A DNA stretch of 64,000 bases from Pseudotabrizicola sediminis (GCF_004745575.1 NZ_RPEM01000010.1:1-64000); one strand, 5' to 3'. Positions 36,756 through 45,363 are shown, counted from the stretch's first letter. The notes: generated by a model not told the origin, from the sequence alone. A program made the numbers and translations.

Positions 36756-37076
36756 GAGCGGGGGGCAGCCTGTTGCGGTTGGCACGGCACGGCTAGGGCA
36801 GGGTGTTGCAAAAGCGTCAGGCAAGATCCGCGCCTTAGGGCATTGGGCTTTCTGGGGCGGGTTGCGCCAGCCCTTCTGGCTTGGGTTGCAGCGTCCCGAT
36901 CAATCGGTGATGCATGGCTAAGCATCTGGGACATAACACCATCACCGGCCCATCTGGCTGATGCCGATCAGCATCAATGCGGACGCAGAACACGGAACCT
37001 TGACCATTTTTCCTTGCGCCCGGATTAGCGAGAGTCGACATCAAGGTGGCGCGCGCTTGGCCATGGAGACCGTTTG
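36756..37076. other. Gene-poor gap before the cold-shock-like gene
   Basis: The 321 bases contain no gene I can support. A minus-strand frame of about 69 codons (36835-37044) with a CPRC motif is open but has no clear ribosome site. No terminator hairpin with a T run was seen after alaX. Confidence 0.5.
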
Positions 37077-37385
37077 ATGAGGATGCAAGGGGTGGTGATC
37101 TGGTATTGCCGCCGGGAGTTCCGCGCGATCATCTGGTGCGAGGATTCAAAGGAACTCGGCATTGCGACCGGGGCCACCGCCTGGGGCAATCCCATGCTCG
37201 ACGTTCAGGTTGGTGACGTCGTGGCCTTCCGGGCAGAGCAGCGCGGCACCGACAGGCTGTGCCGCGATCTGCATGTGGTACAAAGACAGGCCGCACCGTC
37301 ATTGCCGGCCACAATGATGGCGAATGCACAAACCCGACCGATTTCCGGAAATCCGCTCTTGCATCTTTGTTCCAGTCGCGATTAA
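37077..37385 (+). CDS. Small cold-shock/OB-fold-like hypothetical protein
   Basis: The 102-residue frame begins MRMQGVVIWYCRREFRAIIW and continues with GVVxW and VGDVVAFRAEQRG segments. This follows the spacing of a cold-shock domain (GxVxWF ... VxFxxxxGxxGxxAxxV), although the RNA-binding aromatic set is incomplete. GGAG lies 7-8 nt before ATG 37077. After about residue 70 the sequence looks like read-through. It ends 11 bp before tRNA-Ser. A real gene is likely; the function is a guess. Confidence 0.55.
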   Translation: MRMQGVVIWYCRREFRAIIWCEDSKELGIATGATAWGNPMLDVQVGDVVAFRAEQRGTDRLCRDLHVVQRQAAPSLPATMMANAQTRPISGNPLLHLCSSRD

Positions 37386-37396
37386 GACACCGCCAC

Positions 37397-37486
37397 GGAC
37401 AGTTGGCCGAGTGGTCGAAGGCGCACGCCTGGAAAGTGTGTAGGCGGGGAACCGTCTCGAGGGTTCGAATCCCTCACTGTCCGCCA
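37397..37486 (+). tRNA. tRNA-Ser (GGA anticodon)
   Basis: The acceptor stem GGACAGT/ACTGTCC, discriminator G and encoded CCA (37484-37486) are complete. The D arm has GCCGAGTGGTCGAAGGC. The anticodon stem CACGC/GTGTG encloses loop CTGGAAA with GGA at 37431-37433. A long class II variable arm (TAGGCGGGGAACCGTCTC) and the T arm GAGGGTTCGAATCCCTC follow. Its 3' end is the integration site of the downstream element. Confidence 0.97.
37473..37486 (+). repeat. attL: 14-bp core in the tRNA-Ser 3' end
   Basis: CTCACTGTCCGCCA forms the last 14 bases of tRNA-Ser and is repeated in direct orientation at 45350-45363. Integration rebuilds the tRNA gene at this end. Confidence 0.85.
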
Positions 37487-37543
37487 CCACCCCCTGATTT
37501 AGTTATAAAGATCAGATACTTAGGCCGGAAATTGGGCTGCCTC

Positions 37544-37566
37544 AGGTTACACAAGAGGTAGCACAA
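37544..37566 (+). repeat. Candidate integrase arm-type sites, left end
   Basis: GTTACACAAG and GTAGCACAAG lie in tandem just before the integrase gene. AGGTTACACAA (37544-37554) recurs at 45249-45259 near the right end, in the same orientation. Confidence 0.45.
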
Positions 37567-37604
37567 GCGTGGTCGTCATCATCCGATCGGGGGCCTTCAA
37601 GGTC

Positions 37605-38966
37605 ATGTGTCAGCACATCGAACTGAAGAAGAACACATACTACTATCGCCGACGCATACCCAACTTTGCTCAATCGCTTTACCGGAATGCCCTAACTGCG
37701 AAGATCTCTTCCCAGATCTACTTCAGTCTAAAGACCAGTGATATGGTGGTGGCTTGCAAGGCGGCAGATGCCGAGACACGCAGGTTAGACGTCCTGTGGA
37801 AGGCAATGCAGAGTCGACCGGAGGGGGCAAGCGCCTCGGTGTCCTTAGCAATCCTTGAGGCACACGGACTTAAACCGGGTGACGGCATTCATCATCCAGA
37901 AGTGCCTGCAATCTCGGAGTTTGTTGACAACCTGCTTGGGCGCTACGAGCCCTCGGAACTACCACCGAAGGCGTCACCTCAAAACAAGCTTACAGTCGGT
38001 ATTCTGTTCGGAGCACCAATCCCCCGCACCCTTTCAGATGCTAAACAGAAGCACTTTGATTTGGGAAAGGGGCCAAAAGGCAAGATTGCTGAAGGTCAAT
38101 TCAATCGTGCATGGCAATGCTTGATGGGCATCACAGCCGACATTCCACTTGATCAACTTCATCGAGAACACGCTAACAGCTTTGTATCTGAACTTCTTAA
38201 AACAGGGGTGTCGGGTGAGACAATTAGGAAGTATCTTGCACAGATTAGGCCTGTCATTGGGACGGCGATTCTGGAATTTGAACTTAATCTGACTAATCAC
38301 TTCGAGCGCGTTACAATTCCTAATATGATGGATGGGCCTAGCAAGCCCCGGCATCCGTATTTGAACAGCGAGATTCGAGCAATACAAAAGAAATGCATTG
38401 AGGTTGATGATGAAAGGCGTTGGGCAATTTCGATGTTGTCCGATTCAATGTGCCGTTTGTCAGAAGTGATCGGACTTCGAAAGGATGAAGTATTCTTAGA
38501 AGCAGAAATTCCTTATATTCGTCTCAAGCCAAATGATGTAAGGCGACTGAAGACTCGGACTTCAGACCGCATTGTGCCTCTTGTTGGTGAAGCGTTATGG
38601 GGGGCAAAGCGAGCAATGCGGACAGAGGGAGAATATCTCTTTCCGATCTTTCTTATCAATTGGACCGGTAAAGACTTTTCCTCTGGCTCTGCATCGGCAG
38701 CCTTGGGTAAATGGCTCAAGGAAAACAAGTTGTCGAAAGATGGCCAAGGCCTGCACAGCTTCCGGCATACCATGAGAGACAGGCTGCGGAATGTGGAGAC
38801 ACCCGCTGACCTGATAGACCGTATTGGTGGGTGGAAGTCGCAAGGCATCGGCGAAACCTACGGCAAAGGACACAAGCCGCAGCTCATGCAAAGATTCATG
38901 CTAGCCGCGATGGAGGACCTTAAGTGTCATGAGGAGAGCCTGCTCGCCGATCCTGTTTTGGACTGA
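37605..38966 (+). CDS. Tyrosine-type site-specific integrase
   Basis: The 453-residue protein has an N-terminal segment (HIELKKNTYYYRRRIPNFAQ) typical of integrases of tRNA islands. A SAM-like core-binding domain follows around residues 100-230. In the catalytic domain the residues are R284 (SMCRLSEVIGL), the HSFRH motif at 384-388 with R387, GGW at 408-410, and the nucleophile Y419 in GETYGKGH. It starts 119 bp after tRNA-Ser. A GTG at 37569 in the same frame is an alternative start with GAGG upstream. It should catalyse integration and excision at the 14-bp core. Confidence 0.9.
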   Translation: MCQHIELKKNTYYYRRRIPNFAQSLYRNALTAKISSQIYFSLKTSDMVVACKAADAETRRLDVLWKAMQSRPEGASASVSLAILEAHGLKPGDGIHHPEVPAISEFVDNLLGRYEPSELPPKASPQNKLTVGILFGAPIPRTLSDAKQKHFDLGKGPKGKIAEGQFNRAWQCLMGITADIPLDQLHREHANSFVSELLKTGVSGETIRKYLAQIRPVIGTAILEFELNLTNHFERVTIPNMMDGPSKPRHPYLNSEIRAIQKKCIEVDDERRWAISMLSDSMCRLSEVIGLRKDEVFLEAEIPYIRLKPNDVRRLKTRTSDRIVPLVGEALWGAKRAMRTEGEYLFPIFLINWTGKDFSSGSASAALGKWLKENKLSKDGQGLHSFRHTMRDRLRNVETPADLIDRIGGWKSQGIGETYGKGHKPQLMQRFMLAAMEDLKCHEESLLADPVLD

Positions 38967-39031
38967 TTCAATGTAGCGCTGCACCACCTTGCCCAACCGC
39001 GCTGGGCCACACTATGGGAGGCACTAGGCCA

Positions 39032-40408
39032 ATGGATACCGACGATGCCGAAGCCGACCACACCGTCACCTCTGACGGCTATCGTAAAGCTTCCTTGGAG
39101 GCGGCGAGAATGGCGGAGTTCGTGTTTGCCACCAAGTCAGATGATGCCTGTGCCTTCGTAACGGCTTTGACCGACCTGACAAAGCAGCATGAGGCTGAGC
39201 GGTCGCCTAGGGACCGCGCACGGACTCAGAGAGCAGAAGGAACGTTCCGGGTCTCTCTCGGAGCTTTTGCGGCTGACCTCATATTCCATAGCAAGAATGC
39301 AGAGGCAGAAGGCTTCACGTATCGGTCAGTGGATAAGGAAGCCATGGGGCAAACCCTTGTAACGGTATGTTCGTTTGAAAAGGCGCGTCATCTATGGAAA
39401 AGCTTGGGTTTATTAGAGACTACAAGCTTTTTCCGGGCGAAGGACGCATGGGAGGACGGTGACCCACTCAGGGCATACTTTGGGCGTACTGGTCGATACA
39501 GGGCTACACCTGCCCTTCTGGCTCTTGCCGCACGCTTCCACATTGAGCCGAATAATCTGAAGGAACACTTTCAAAAAGAACTTGGTAGAATCGCATCAGT
39601 TCAAGTGAAGGGTGAGCAAACCTCCAAAAATGGTATGAAAGCACAGCCTATCACTATTAAGAAAAAGGGGCCTCGATTTGATCTAGAGATTAAAAGGGTC
39701 GACGAAATAAATCATTATCTCGCTGCAGGAGAGTTTGACCTATCCGATGTGCCAGTGGTGAATCGTTCCTTCAGTCGGGGAAATTTGTCCATATTCAACT
39801 TTGATCAAGGCGGAAGACTGTACTGTCGGTCGGACGACAATTGGCAGAGTATGCCCGGAGACCGTAGATCGAGAATACGATGTGGCGGTGAGCCAACTGT
39901 CGAGCTAGATGTTCGGGCAAGTCACATGTTCATCCTCTACGCACTTCACCCTAATTTTAATGTGCCATCCGGTGACCCATATTTCGTTGAAGGCATTGAA
40001 CGAAATGTGGTGAAGGGGCTAGTTACAGCAGTATTCGGAATTGGGGGATTTCCAAAGACCTGGCCCAAGGGCTTCAACAGAAAGAACGAGCTTGGGGATA
40101 AAGGTCCGGTAGGCAAGGTTAAATTATCACGTGTCCTTGATCTGATATGTTCCAAGCACCCGGTCCTTCACAAAGTCAAAGTCGGAGTGATGGACTGGGG
40201 GCGATTGCAATATGAGGAATCCGAATGCTTCGTTGAAGCCAGCTTGGACCTAGGGCGCAACCATAAAATAGCGGCCCTCCCTGTACATGACAGCTTGATC
40301 GTGGCCGTCAGTCACACTGAGGCTACAAGAACTGCAATGCTTGCAGCTTACCAAGGGCGATTTGGTAGAACCCCTGAGATAAAGGTAAGCAAGGCTGTCA
40401 TTTCTTAG
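39032..40408 (+). CDS. Uncharacterised protein with a polymerase-like palm signature
   Basis: The 458-residue protein is not a family I can name with certainty. Residues of about 75-170 look like a winged helix of replication-initiator type (FTYRSVDKEAMGQTLVTVCS, EKARHLWKSLGLLE, RYRATPALLALA). The C-terminal half has three motifs in the order of family A DNA polymerases or T7-type RNA polymerases. Motif A-like: GEPTVELDVRASHMFILYAL, D293. Motif B-like: R324-x3-K328-x6-F335-G336. Motif C-like: LPVHDSLIVAV, 418-421. GGRLY at 260-264 and DPY at 315-317 match a recurrent hypothetical-protein family of mobile elements that I recall. ATG 39032 follows GGAGG. It may replicate or prime the excised element; that is inference. 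Confidence 0.7.
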   Translation: MDTDDAEADHTVTSDGYRKASLEAARMAEFVFATKSDDACAFVTALTDLTKQHEAERSPRDRARTQRAEGTFRVSLGAFAADLIFHSKNAEAEGFTYRSVDKEAMGQTLVTVCSFEKARHLWKSLGLLETTSFFRAKDAWEDGDPLRAYFGRTGRYRATPALLALAARFHIEPNNLKEHFQKELGRIASVQVKGEQTSKNGMKAQPITIKKKGPRFDLEIKRVDEINHYLAAGEFDLSDVPVVNRSFSRGNLSIFNFDQGGRLYCRSDDNWQSMPGDRRSRIRCGGEPTVELDVRASHMFILYALHPNFNVPSGDPYFVEGIERNVVKGLVTAVFGIGGFPKTWPKGFNRKNELGDKGPVGKVKLSRVLDLICSKHPVLHKVKVGVMDWGRLQYEESECFVEASLDLGRNHKIAALPVHDSLIVAVSHTEATRTAMLAAYQGRFGRTPEIKVSKAVIS

Positions 40409-41109
40409 GCCAATAGGTGATCACTGAAGTCTCCAAGTTGCCCTGTACTCTACTTCCTAAATAGTATGATCTATCTCAAAAATAGCTACTGATAGGTTAC
40501 CCCCATCCTGCCCACAGTGGTAACTTTTACCTCCTATAGCATTACTTGGAAGCGTAAGCTCCAACTTGGATGTTACTGCTCTTATACATTCGTATAACAA
40601 CAATAATAATGCCACTAAAGCCCCAGTTTTTGAAGTCGTCAAACTTTAGCCCCCACCCCCTTCGCTGGTGGCCTGAAGGCGCTTCCCAAGATAAGCCCGA
40701 AGGCTGCCAGCGAGCCACAGAGGCTACCTTATCGACCCTTGCACTGGGTGGCCCGTCATAAAGGTGTAAGCGCCCTGTTGGCGCACTCCTAGCCCGCTAG
40801 GGGGCATGGCCCGCAGATCGGCCCAGCCTTCGGCCTCAGGGGCGGTCACTATAGGCCACATTGGTCATCGAGCCCCTCAGGGCAGGAGTTTCAACCGATG
40901 CGCCTCTGGTGGCCCTCTCCGGGGCCGTGCGGGGCTACCCTGTGCCTCAGTTGCCTCAACTTGCCGGACAGGGGGTGTCTGCCAATAGGGCTTGGCCATG
41001 TGTCAGGGGCGGAGGGAAGCGCGATGGCCTGCCATTGGAGTGGGTATTCGCTTTTGGCAGACACCCTGCCGCCACTCCTAAGACCTCATTGGCAGACAGG
41101 AGAGCCACA
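40409..41109. promoter_or_regulatory. Intergenic region with candidate res repeats
   Basis: About 700 bp without a supported gene. The 10-mer TTGGCAGACA occurs at 41054-41063 and 41089-41098, and as its complement TGTCTGCCAA at 40976-40985. At the last position it is paired with TTGCCGGACA (40961-40970) as an imperfect inverted repeat with a 5-bp centre. This layout, directly before a serine resolvase gene, fits a res recombination site with several subsites or an operator set. Two small hairpins lie further left around 40770-40800. Confidence 0.55.
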
Positions 41110-41679
41110 ATGCTGATTGGATATGCGAGAACGTCCACCCTTGACCAGAAGGCGGGGCTAGAGGCTCAGATAGAGGCGCTGAAGGCCCTCAGCTGCGAGC
41201 GCCTGTACTCTGAGCAAGTCAGCTCAGTTGCTGTCAGGGACGCCCTCAGGGAAGCCCTGGCCTTCTGTCGGGAGGGGGACACCCTTGTGGTCACCAAGCT
41301 TGACCGACTGGCCCGGTCAGTCCGACACCTTGGGGATATTGTTGAAGACCTTGAACGCAGAAAGGTCGGCCTGAGAGTGCTTGACCTCGGGTTGGACACA
41401 GGCAACGCCACAGGCAAGCTGATGTTGAACGTCTTGGGATCGGTGGCCCAGTTCGAGAGGGAGATGATGTTGGAAAGGCAGAAGGAAGGGATCGCCAAGG
41501 CCAAGCGGGAGGGCAAGTATCATGGCAGGAAACCGACTGCCCCTGACATGATTGCCCAAGTGAAGACCCTTCTGACCGAGGGGGTTCCCAAACGGAGAAT
41601 ATCGCAAATCACCGGGCTATCTGAACGCACTGTGTATCGCATGGTCAATGATGACACACCGTTGCAAAAGGTAAGCTAG
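41110..41679 (+). CDS. Serine recombinase (resolvase/invertase family)
   Basis: The 189-residue protein begins MLIGYARTSTLDQKAGLEAQ with the catalytic serine at position 9. It continues with DTLVVTKLDRLARSVRHLGD (active-site arginines) and GKLMLNVLGSVAQFEREMMLERQ, the long E-helix. The C-terminal DNA-binding domain has GRKPT and a helix-turn-helix (VPKRRISQITGLSERTVYRM). AGGAGAGCCACA precedes ATG 41110; the longer frame upstream runs through the candidate res repeats and is not coding. Resolvase-type length suggests resolution of dimers or cointegrates of the element. Confidence 0.93.
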   Translation: MLIGYARTSTLDQKAGLEAQIEALKALSCERLYSEQVSSVAVRDALREALAFCREGDTLVVTKLDRLARSVRHLGDIVEDLERRKVGLRVLDLGLDTGNATGKLMLNVLGSVAQFEREMMLERQKEGIAKAKREGKYHGRKPTAPDMIAQVKTLLTEGVPKRRISQITGLSERTVYRMVNDDTPLQKVS

Positions 41680-41973
41680 GTTCAGCTAACCAAGGATGCC
41701 CCGGATTGACTGATACAGGACGGGTCATCCTTACCTTGCCATTTGACCAATCTCAGGGTCCAGTCAACAACGTTGTGGCAAGGCGTGTACTTCGGAAAAG
41801 TGCACCTAAGAACACCTCTTAGTTTCCTTCGGCATGGTATCCAAGACCATGCAATGTGACCAATCGTATGGCAAAGGCAGCGCTCCACCAGCACCCGATT
41901 CTTGCAAGTTGCCGTAATGATAGACACTGATGGGTTAGCCTTCCACGCCACCCCAAACCAAAATTTATCAGTG

Positions 41974-44799
41974 TTACACCTTTTGCGATTTCTTCTGCTT
42001 GGCAGATTTGGTGCTATCCAGCGGGGCGGCAACCTTCTCGAACAACTCAAATAAGTGCTCAACCCGTTCACGCTCAAATCTAAAGACCTCTTTGCGATAC
42101 AATTTGTCGACCGCTTTATCCAAGGCCTGATGCGCCTTTCGTAGCACAACAGGCATAGCATCAGGATCATACAAATCTTCGAGGGTCTGACCCGCGACCA
42201 AGTGAGGTTGGCGGGAATCCAAGACCCCCTGCCCGAGCGCCTCAATCTTTGACTGCTGTGCTGCCGTTAGGTTTGGCCAAGGAAAGCTATTGTAAACCGC
42301 CGGAGCATAGCTAAACCGGCTTTCAAGTCGCCCTGCGACGGTCCTCATCCACGCCATATGCATGGATGAAGTTAGCACAGCGAAGTAGAGCAATGGCGCA
42401 CCAACGATAATTTGTAGTTTATTAGACGCTATAACATCTGGGGGGAGGACGGCCATGGGAATGTACTCCCGATGTTCTGAAGAAACCTCAGGGATTCCTA
42501 GATATTCGCGGCTAGGTTGGCGATCTTGGGTAAACAGCCATGGGTACTTGGCAAATTCTCTGACGCTATCAGTGGGGCTTAGGTTCCGCCCTACTCTCAC
42601 TCGATCAAGTCTTTCTTGGATCGCGGCAGAAGCACGGAGCTGAGAAGGGTTCACATCCTTCAGCCAAAGGCACCAGCGCCATTTTCCCGAGATCAGTTCA
42701 TCACCGCCAACGTAAGGCCTAAGCCATTTTGCTGCTCCTGGTTCACGTGCCAGAAGTTCCGCACGCTGAGTATCATTTAGAATCAGATTACTCTTTGTGG
42801 TGTACCCTCCACCCGGCTTCTTTAGCCTTGCTCCATCTGTAGGCTGGCTTCCTTTGTTCATCTTTAGCCGTCCGGCAGGTGGTTTCGAGCGAGCAGGAAC
42901 TGAGTACTGTGGTCCGTCAATAAGATAGCCATTGATCCTTTTGCACGACGATGCGTGCGGGTTTCCGCGTATGTGATCATATTCAAAGATGGTCGACTTC
43001 CTGCCCTCACGTTGCGTCATCCCAACGATGACACAATGTACGGCTGCCTTGCCTCTCGCTTCGCTGTTCCACTGAAATGACCGGTGAGCGAAATGGATAT
43101 GGATTCCTTTGCTAAAAATCCAAGGCCAAAGAATACCGCACTGCTCCCCTTGCGTGATCGAATTGGTAGAAACCAAAGCGATGTCGATTTCTCTATTCGA
43201 AGCAGCATACTCCACTGCCTTGCGGAACCAACATGCAACATAGTCGAGCCGATTATACTGACCAGACGTGCCCCAAACTCTTGCCATATCTGCTTGCTGA
43301 TCCAGTGAACGAAACTGGTGACCACGAAAGGGTGGATTGCCCAAAACATAACTGCACTTGGCCGGGGCTAGGAGCTTCGTCCAGTCTTCCGTCAGTGCGT
43401 TACCTTGGAGAATGTGTGGCGACTTTCGAAGTGGAATCCGGCTATAATATGGGCCAAACTCTAGGCTTAGACGGTTATTCATAATGTGGTCCATCATCCA
43501 CATTGCTGTCTCGGCAATTCTAGCGGCAAACTCTACTAGCTCAATTCCGTAGAATTGATCCACATTAACAATTGAAAGACTGGATACGTCCAGCGGCGCA
43601 GAAAATTGGCCAAAGGAATCTCTGTCATAATTCACTAACTCTCGAACTACCTCAATCTCTAAGGTGCGAAGCTCACGATAAGAAATGACAAGAAAGTTCC
43701 CACAGCCACAAGCTGGATCAAGGAAATTCAGTTCTCCTAGGCGGACTTGGAATCGTTGAAGTTCTGCTTTACGCCCTCGCTTACTTCCCTTTATCCTCTC
43801 AAACTCAGCCCAGAGTTCATCCATAAAGAGCGGCCGGATGACTTTGACTATATTTGTTTCATTAGTGTAGTGAGCACCTTGATTACGGCGCTCCTCTCGG
43901 TTCATGACTGACTGGAAGAGTGATCCAAAAATTGCAGGGGAGATATTGGACCAATTGAATCTTGCTGCTGCGATCAATCTCTCTCTCATGGCCGAGTTAA
44001 ATGCGGGCATTCGCAAGTTACTCTGAAATAGCGAGCCATTCACATATGGGAACTGTGCAAGGTCCTCATCTAGGGTCGAGGGGCGTTTTGTTGTTTCCGT
44101 GTCCAGCGTCTGGAATAGCATTGTGAGCCATCCGCCAAGGTCTGAGCCGTCGACGTTCGTTCGACGTTCTACAAGGTCTTCGAAGATGCCACGTGGTTCA
44201 AATATGCCAGTATCATCAGCGAACAGGCAAAAGACTATGCGCACTAGAAATCGTTCAAGGTCATGACCGTTGTAGCCTGAGTCCTCCAGCGCATCATGGA
44301 GCGCCCCAACAAGTTCCGACGCCTTTATATTTACCGGGTCTTGATCTTTAAATGTTTTCTTTTCACGCCCAGTGATGAAGCCAAACTTGTCGACATGTTT
44401 GGGTAGATCAGCGAGGGGAAACGCAACCTCTTCGTCATTCTCTAGATCATAGAGTTCGAACGACTGAAAATCGCTCAGCAGAACAAAGCGGGGTAGTTCA
44501 TTGTCTTTAAGGCCAGGGAAATACTCTAATGCCTGCTTACGAGCCTTTACAAGATCAAGACCAATGCTTTTTTGCTCAACTAAGAGAACACCTTTCCAGA
44601 ACAAGTCGATGAAGCCTCGCTTTTCACCGAGCCCTTTCACAGGTTGCTCAAATGTCGCAACTCTGCGCACTGGCACACCAAACACATCAAAGAACTCCCG
44701 GTAGAAGAGCTGTGTTTCGCCCTTTTCGTAGCCATGCCCAGCCCACTCCCGTGCAAAACCTGCAGCTCGTGAGCGGATTTCATTTTGTGACAGAGACAT
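41974..44799 (-). CDS. Single-chain type II restriction-modification enzyme (MmeI/type IIL family)
   Basis: The 941-residue protein combines nuclease, N6-adenine methyltransferase and target recognition. The N-terminal nuclease motif is D65-x9-E75-Q-K77 (in GFIDLFWKGVLLVEQKS), the same spacing as the MmeI nuclease. A helical connector follows (residues of about 160-340). Methyltransferase motif I is LDPACGCGNFL (360-370) and motif IV is NPPF (488-491). The remainder (about 600-880) should be the target recognition domain, with a Lys-rich tail. Start 44799 was preferred because AAGGA lies 5-6 nt upstream. It is convergent with the resolvase and separated by 294 bp with no gene. No partner subunit is needed, and it probably serves as the element's anti-phage or self-maintenance cargo. 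Confidence 0.88.
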   Translation of the reverse strand: MSLSQNEIRSRAAGFAREWAGHGYEKGETQLFYREFFDVFGVPVRRVATFEQPVKGLGEKRGFIDLFWKGVLLVEQKSIGLDLVKARKQALEYFPGLKDNELPRFVLLSDFQSFELYDLENDEEVAFPLADLPKHVDKFGFITGREKKTFKDQDPVNIKASELVGALHDALEDSGYNGHDLERFLVRIVFCLFADDTGIFEPRGIFEDLVERRTNVDGSDLGGWLTMLFQTLDTETTKRPSTLDEDLAQFPYVNGSLFQSNLRMPAFNSAMRERLIAAARFNWSNISPAIFGSLFQSVMNREERRNQGAHYTNETNIVKVIRPLFMDELWAEFERIKGSKRGRKAELQRFQVRLGELNFLDPACGCGNFLVISYRELRTLEIEVVRELVNYDRDSFGQFSAPLDVSSLSIVNVDQFYGIELVEFAARIAETAMWMMDHIMNNRLSLEFGPYYSRIPLRKSPHILQGNALTEDWTKLLAPAKCSYVLGNPPFRGHQFRSLDQQADMARVWGTSGQYNRLDYVACWFRKAVEYAASNREIDIALVSTNSITQGEQCGILWPWIFSKGIHIHFAHRSFQWNSEARGKAAVHCVIVGMTQREGRKSTIFEYDHIRGNPHASSCKRINGYLIDGPQYSVPARSKPPAGRLKMNKGSQPTDGARLKKPGGGYTTKSNLILNDTQRAELLAREPGAAKWLRPYVGGDELISGKWRWCLWLKDVNPSQLRASAAIQERLDRVRVGRNLSPTDSVREFAKYPWLFTQDRQPSREYLGIPEVSSEHREYIPMAVLPPDVIASNKLQIIVGAPLLYFAVLTSSMHMAWMRTVAGRLESRFSYAPAVYNSFPWPNLTAAQQSKIEALGQGVLDSRQPHLVAGQTLEDLYDPDAMPVVLRKAHQALDKAVDKLYRKEVFRFERERVEHLFELFEKVAAPLDSTKSAKQKKSQKV

Positions 44800-45349
44800 T
44801 TGCGTCCTTAATAGGTTATGCGGTGGGCTGGCCTCACCTAGTGCTCGGTGTTTCAGGCCTAGCAGCACTAGCTGATCGGTGCAAACATCCATTTAGGCAA
44901 TCCTGTCCTAGTATTTTGCCCGCCCCCCCCCCCCAGCGCCGCCTGTCGAGAGTTTCAGCCTAATGTGGTCCCTTGCCTAACAAATTGGCTTAAGCCCGTT
45001 CCAGCCCCGCCCGGGTGTAGCTAGGTTCTAGCCAAGGGTTCACCTCAGTCTCCCCATCGCCACCAATGTCGACGTTCTCTGAGGATCCTTTAGGGCTTCC
45101 GCCTGGGCGGCTGACTTGGCTGGTTTGAAGGCTTGAGGTGAGCCAGTGCAAGGAGAGAGCCATCACCGGTGGAGACCTACCCCTCTCAGATGGTCGAGGT
45201 GGTAGTCAGTTCATCGAAGCTCAAGCTATGCTCAAGTTACCCGGAGGGAGGTTACACAAACTCAGCACGCGAGCTACACACACCAAATGGACGCATTGTA
45301 AGTTTCTGTTTTCATTGGTACATTTCAGGGTCAGAAACGTCCTGTCGCT
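44800..45349. other. Right-end non-coding region of the island
   Basis: No gene is supported in these 550 bp. It contains a 12-C tract at 44923-44934 and the right candidate integrase arm site AGGTTACACAA (45249-45259), followed by a related CTACACAC. The minus-strand promoter of the restriction-modification gene must lie at its left end. Confidence 0.55.
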
Positions 45350-45363
45350 CTCACTGTCCGCCA
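45350..45363 (+). repeat. attR: 14-bp core, right end of island
   Basis: This is an exact direct copy of the last 14 bases of tRNA-Ser (37473-37486). It marks the right junction of the integrated element. Confidence 0.83.

Larger units (their letters stand above)
37473..45363. mobile_element. Integrative genomic island in tRNA-Ser, 7.9 kb
   Basis: The segment is bounded by a 14-bp direct repeat of the tRNA 3' end and has a tyrosine integrase at the tRNA-proximal end. It is visibly richer in A+T than the flanks and carries four substantial genes: integrase, polymerase-like protein, serine resolvase and an MmeI-type restriction-modification enzyme. AGGTTACACAA occurs 57 bp inside the left core and 90 bp inside the right core. 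These copies are candidate integrase arm sites. Confidence 0.82.

Noticed and set aside
36835-37044. Small minus-strand frame with a CPRC motif before the cold-shock-like gene
   Set aside because: No ribosome site and no recognisable homology; one CxxC motif is not enough.
40861-41109. In-frame extension upstream of the serine resolvase
   Set aside because: Covers the repeat-rich regulatory region; the resolvase fold starts exactly at ATG 41110 with AGGAGA before it.
41682-42245. 187-codon minus-strand frame after the restriction-modification gene
   Set aside because: Overlaps the C-terminal coding region of that gene in another frame and lacks any family pattern.
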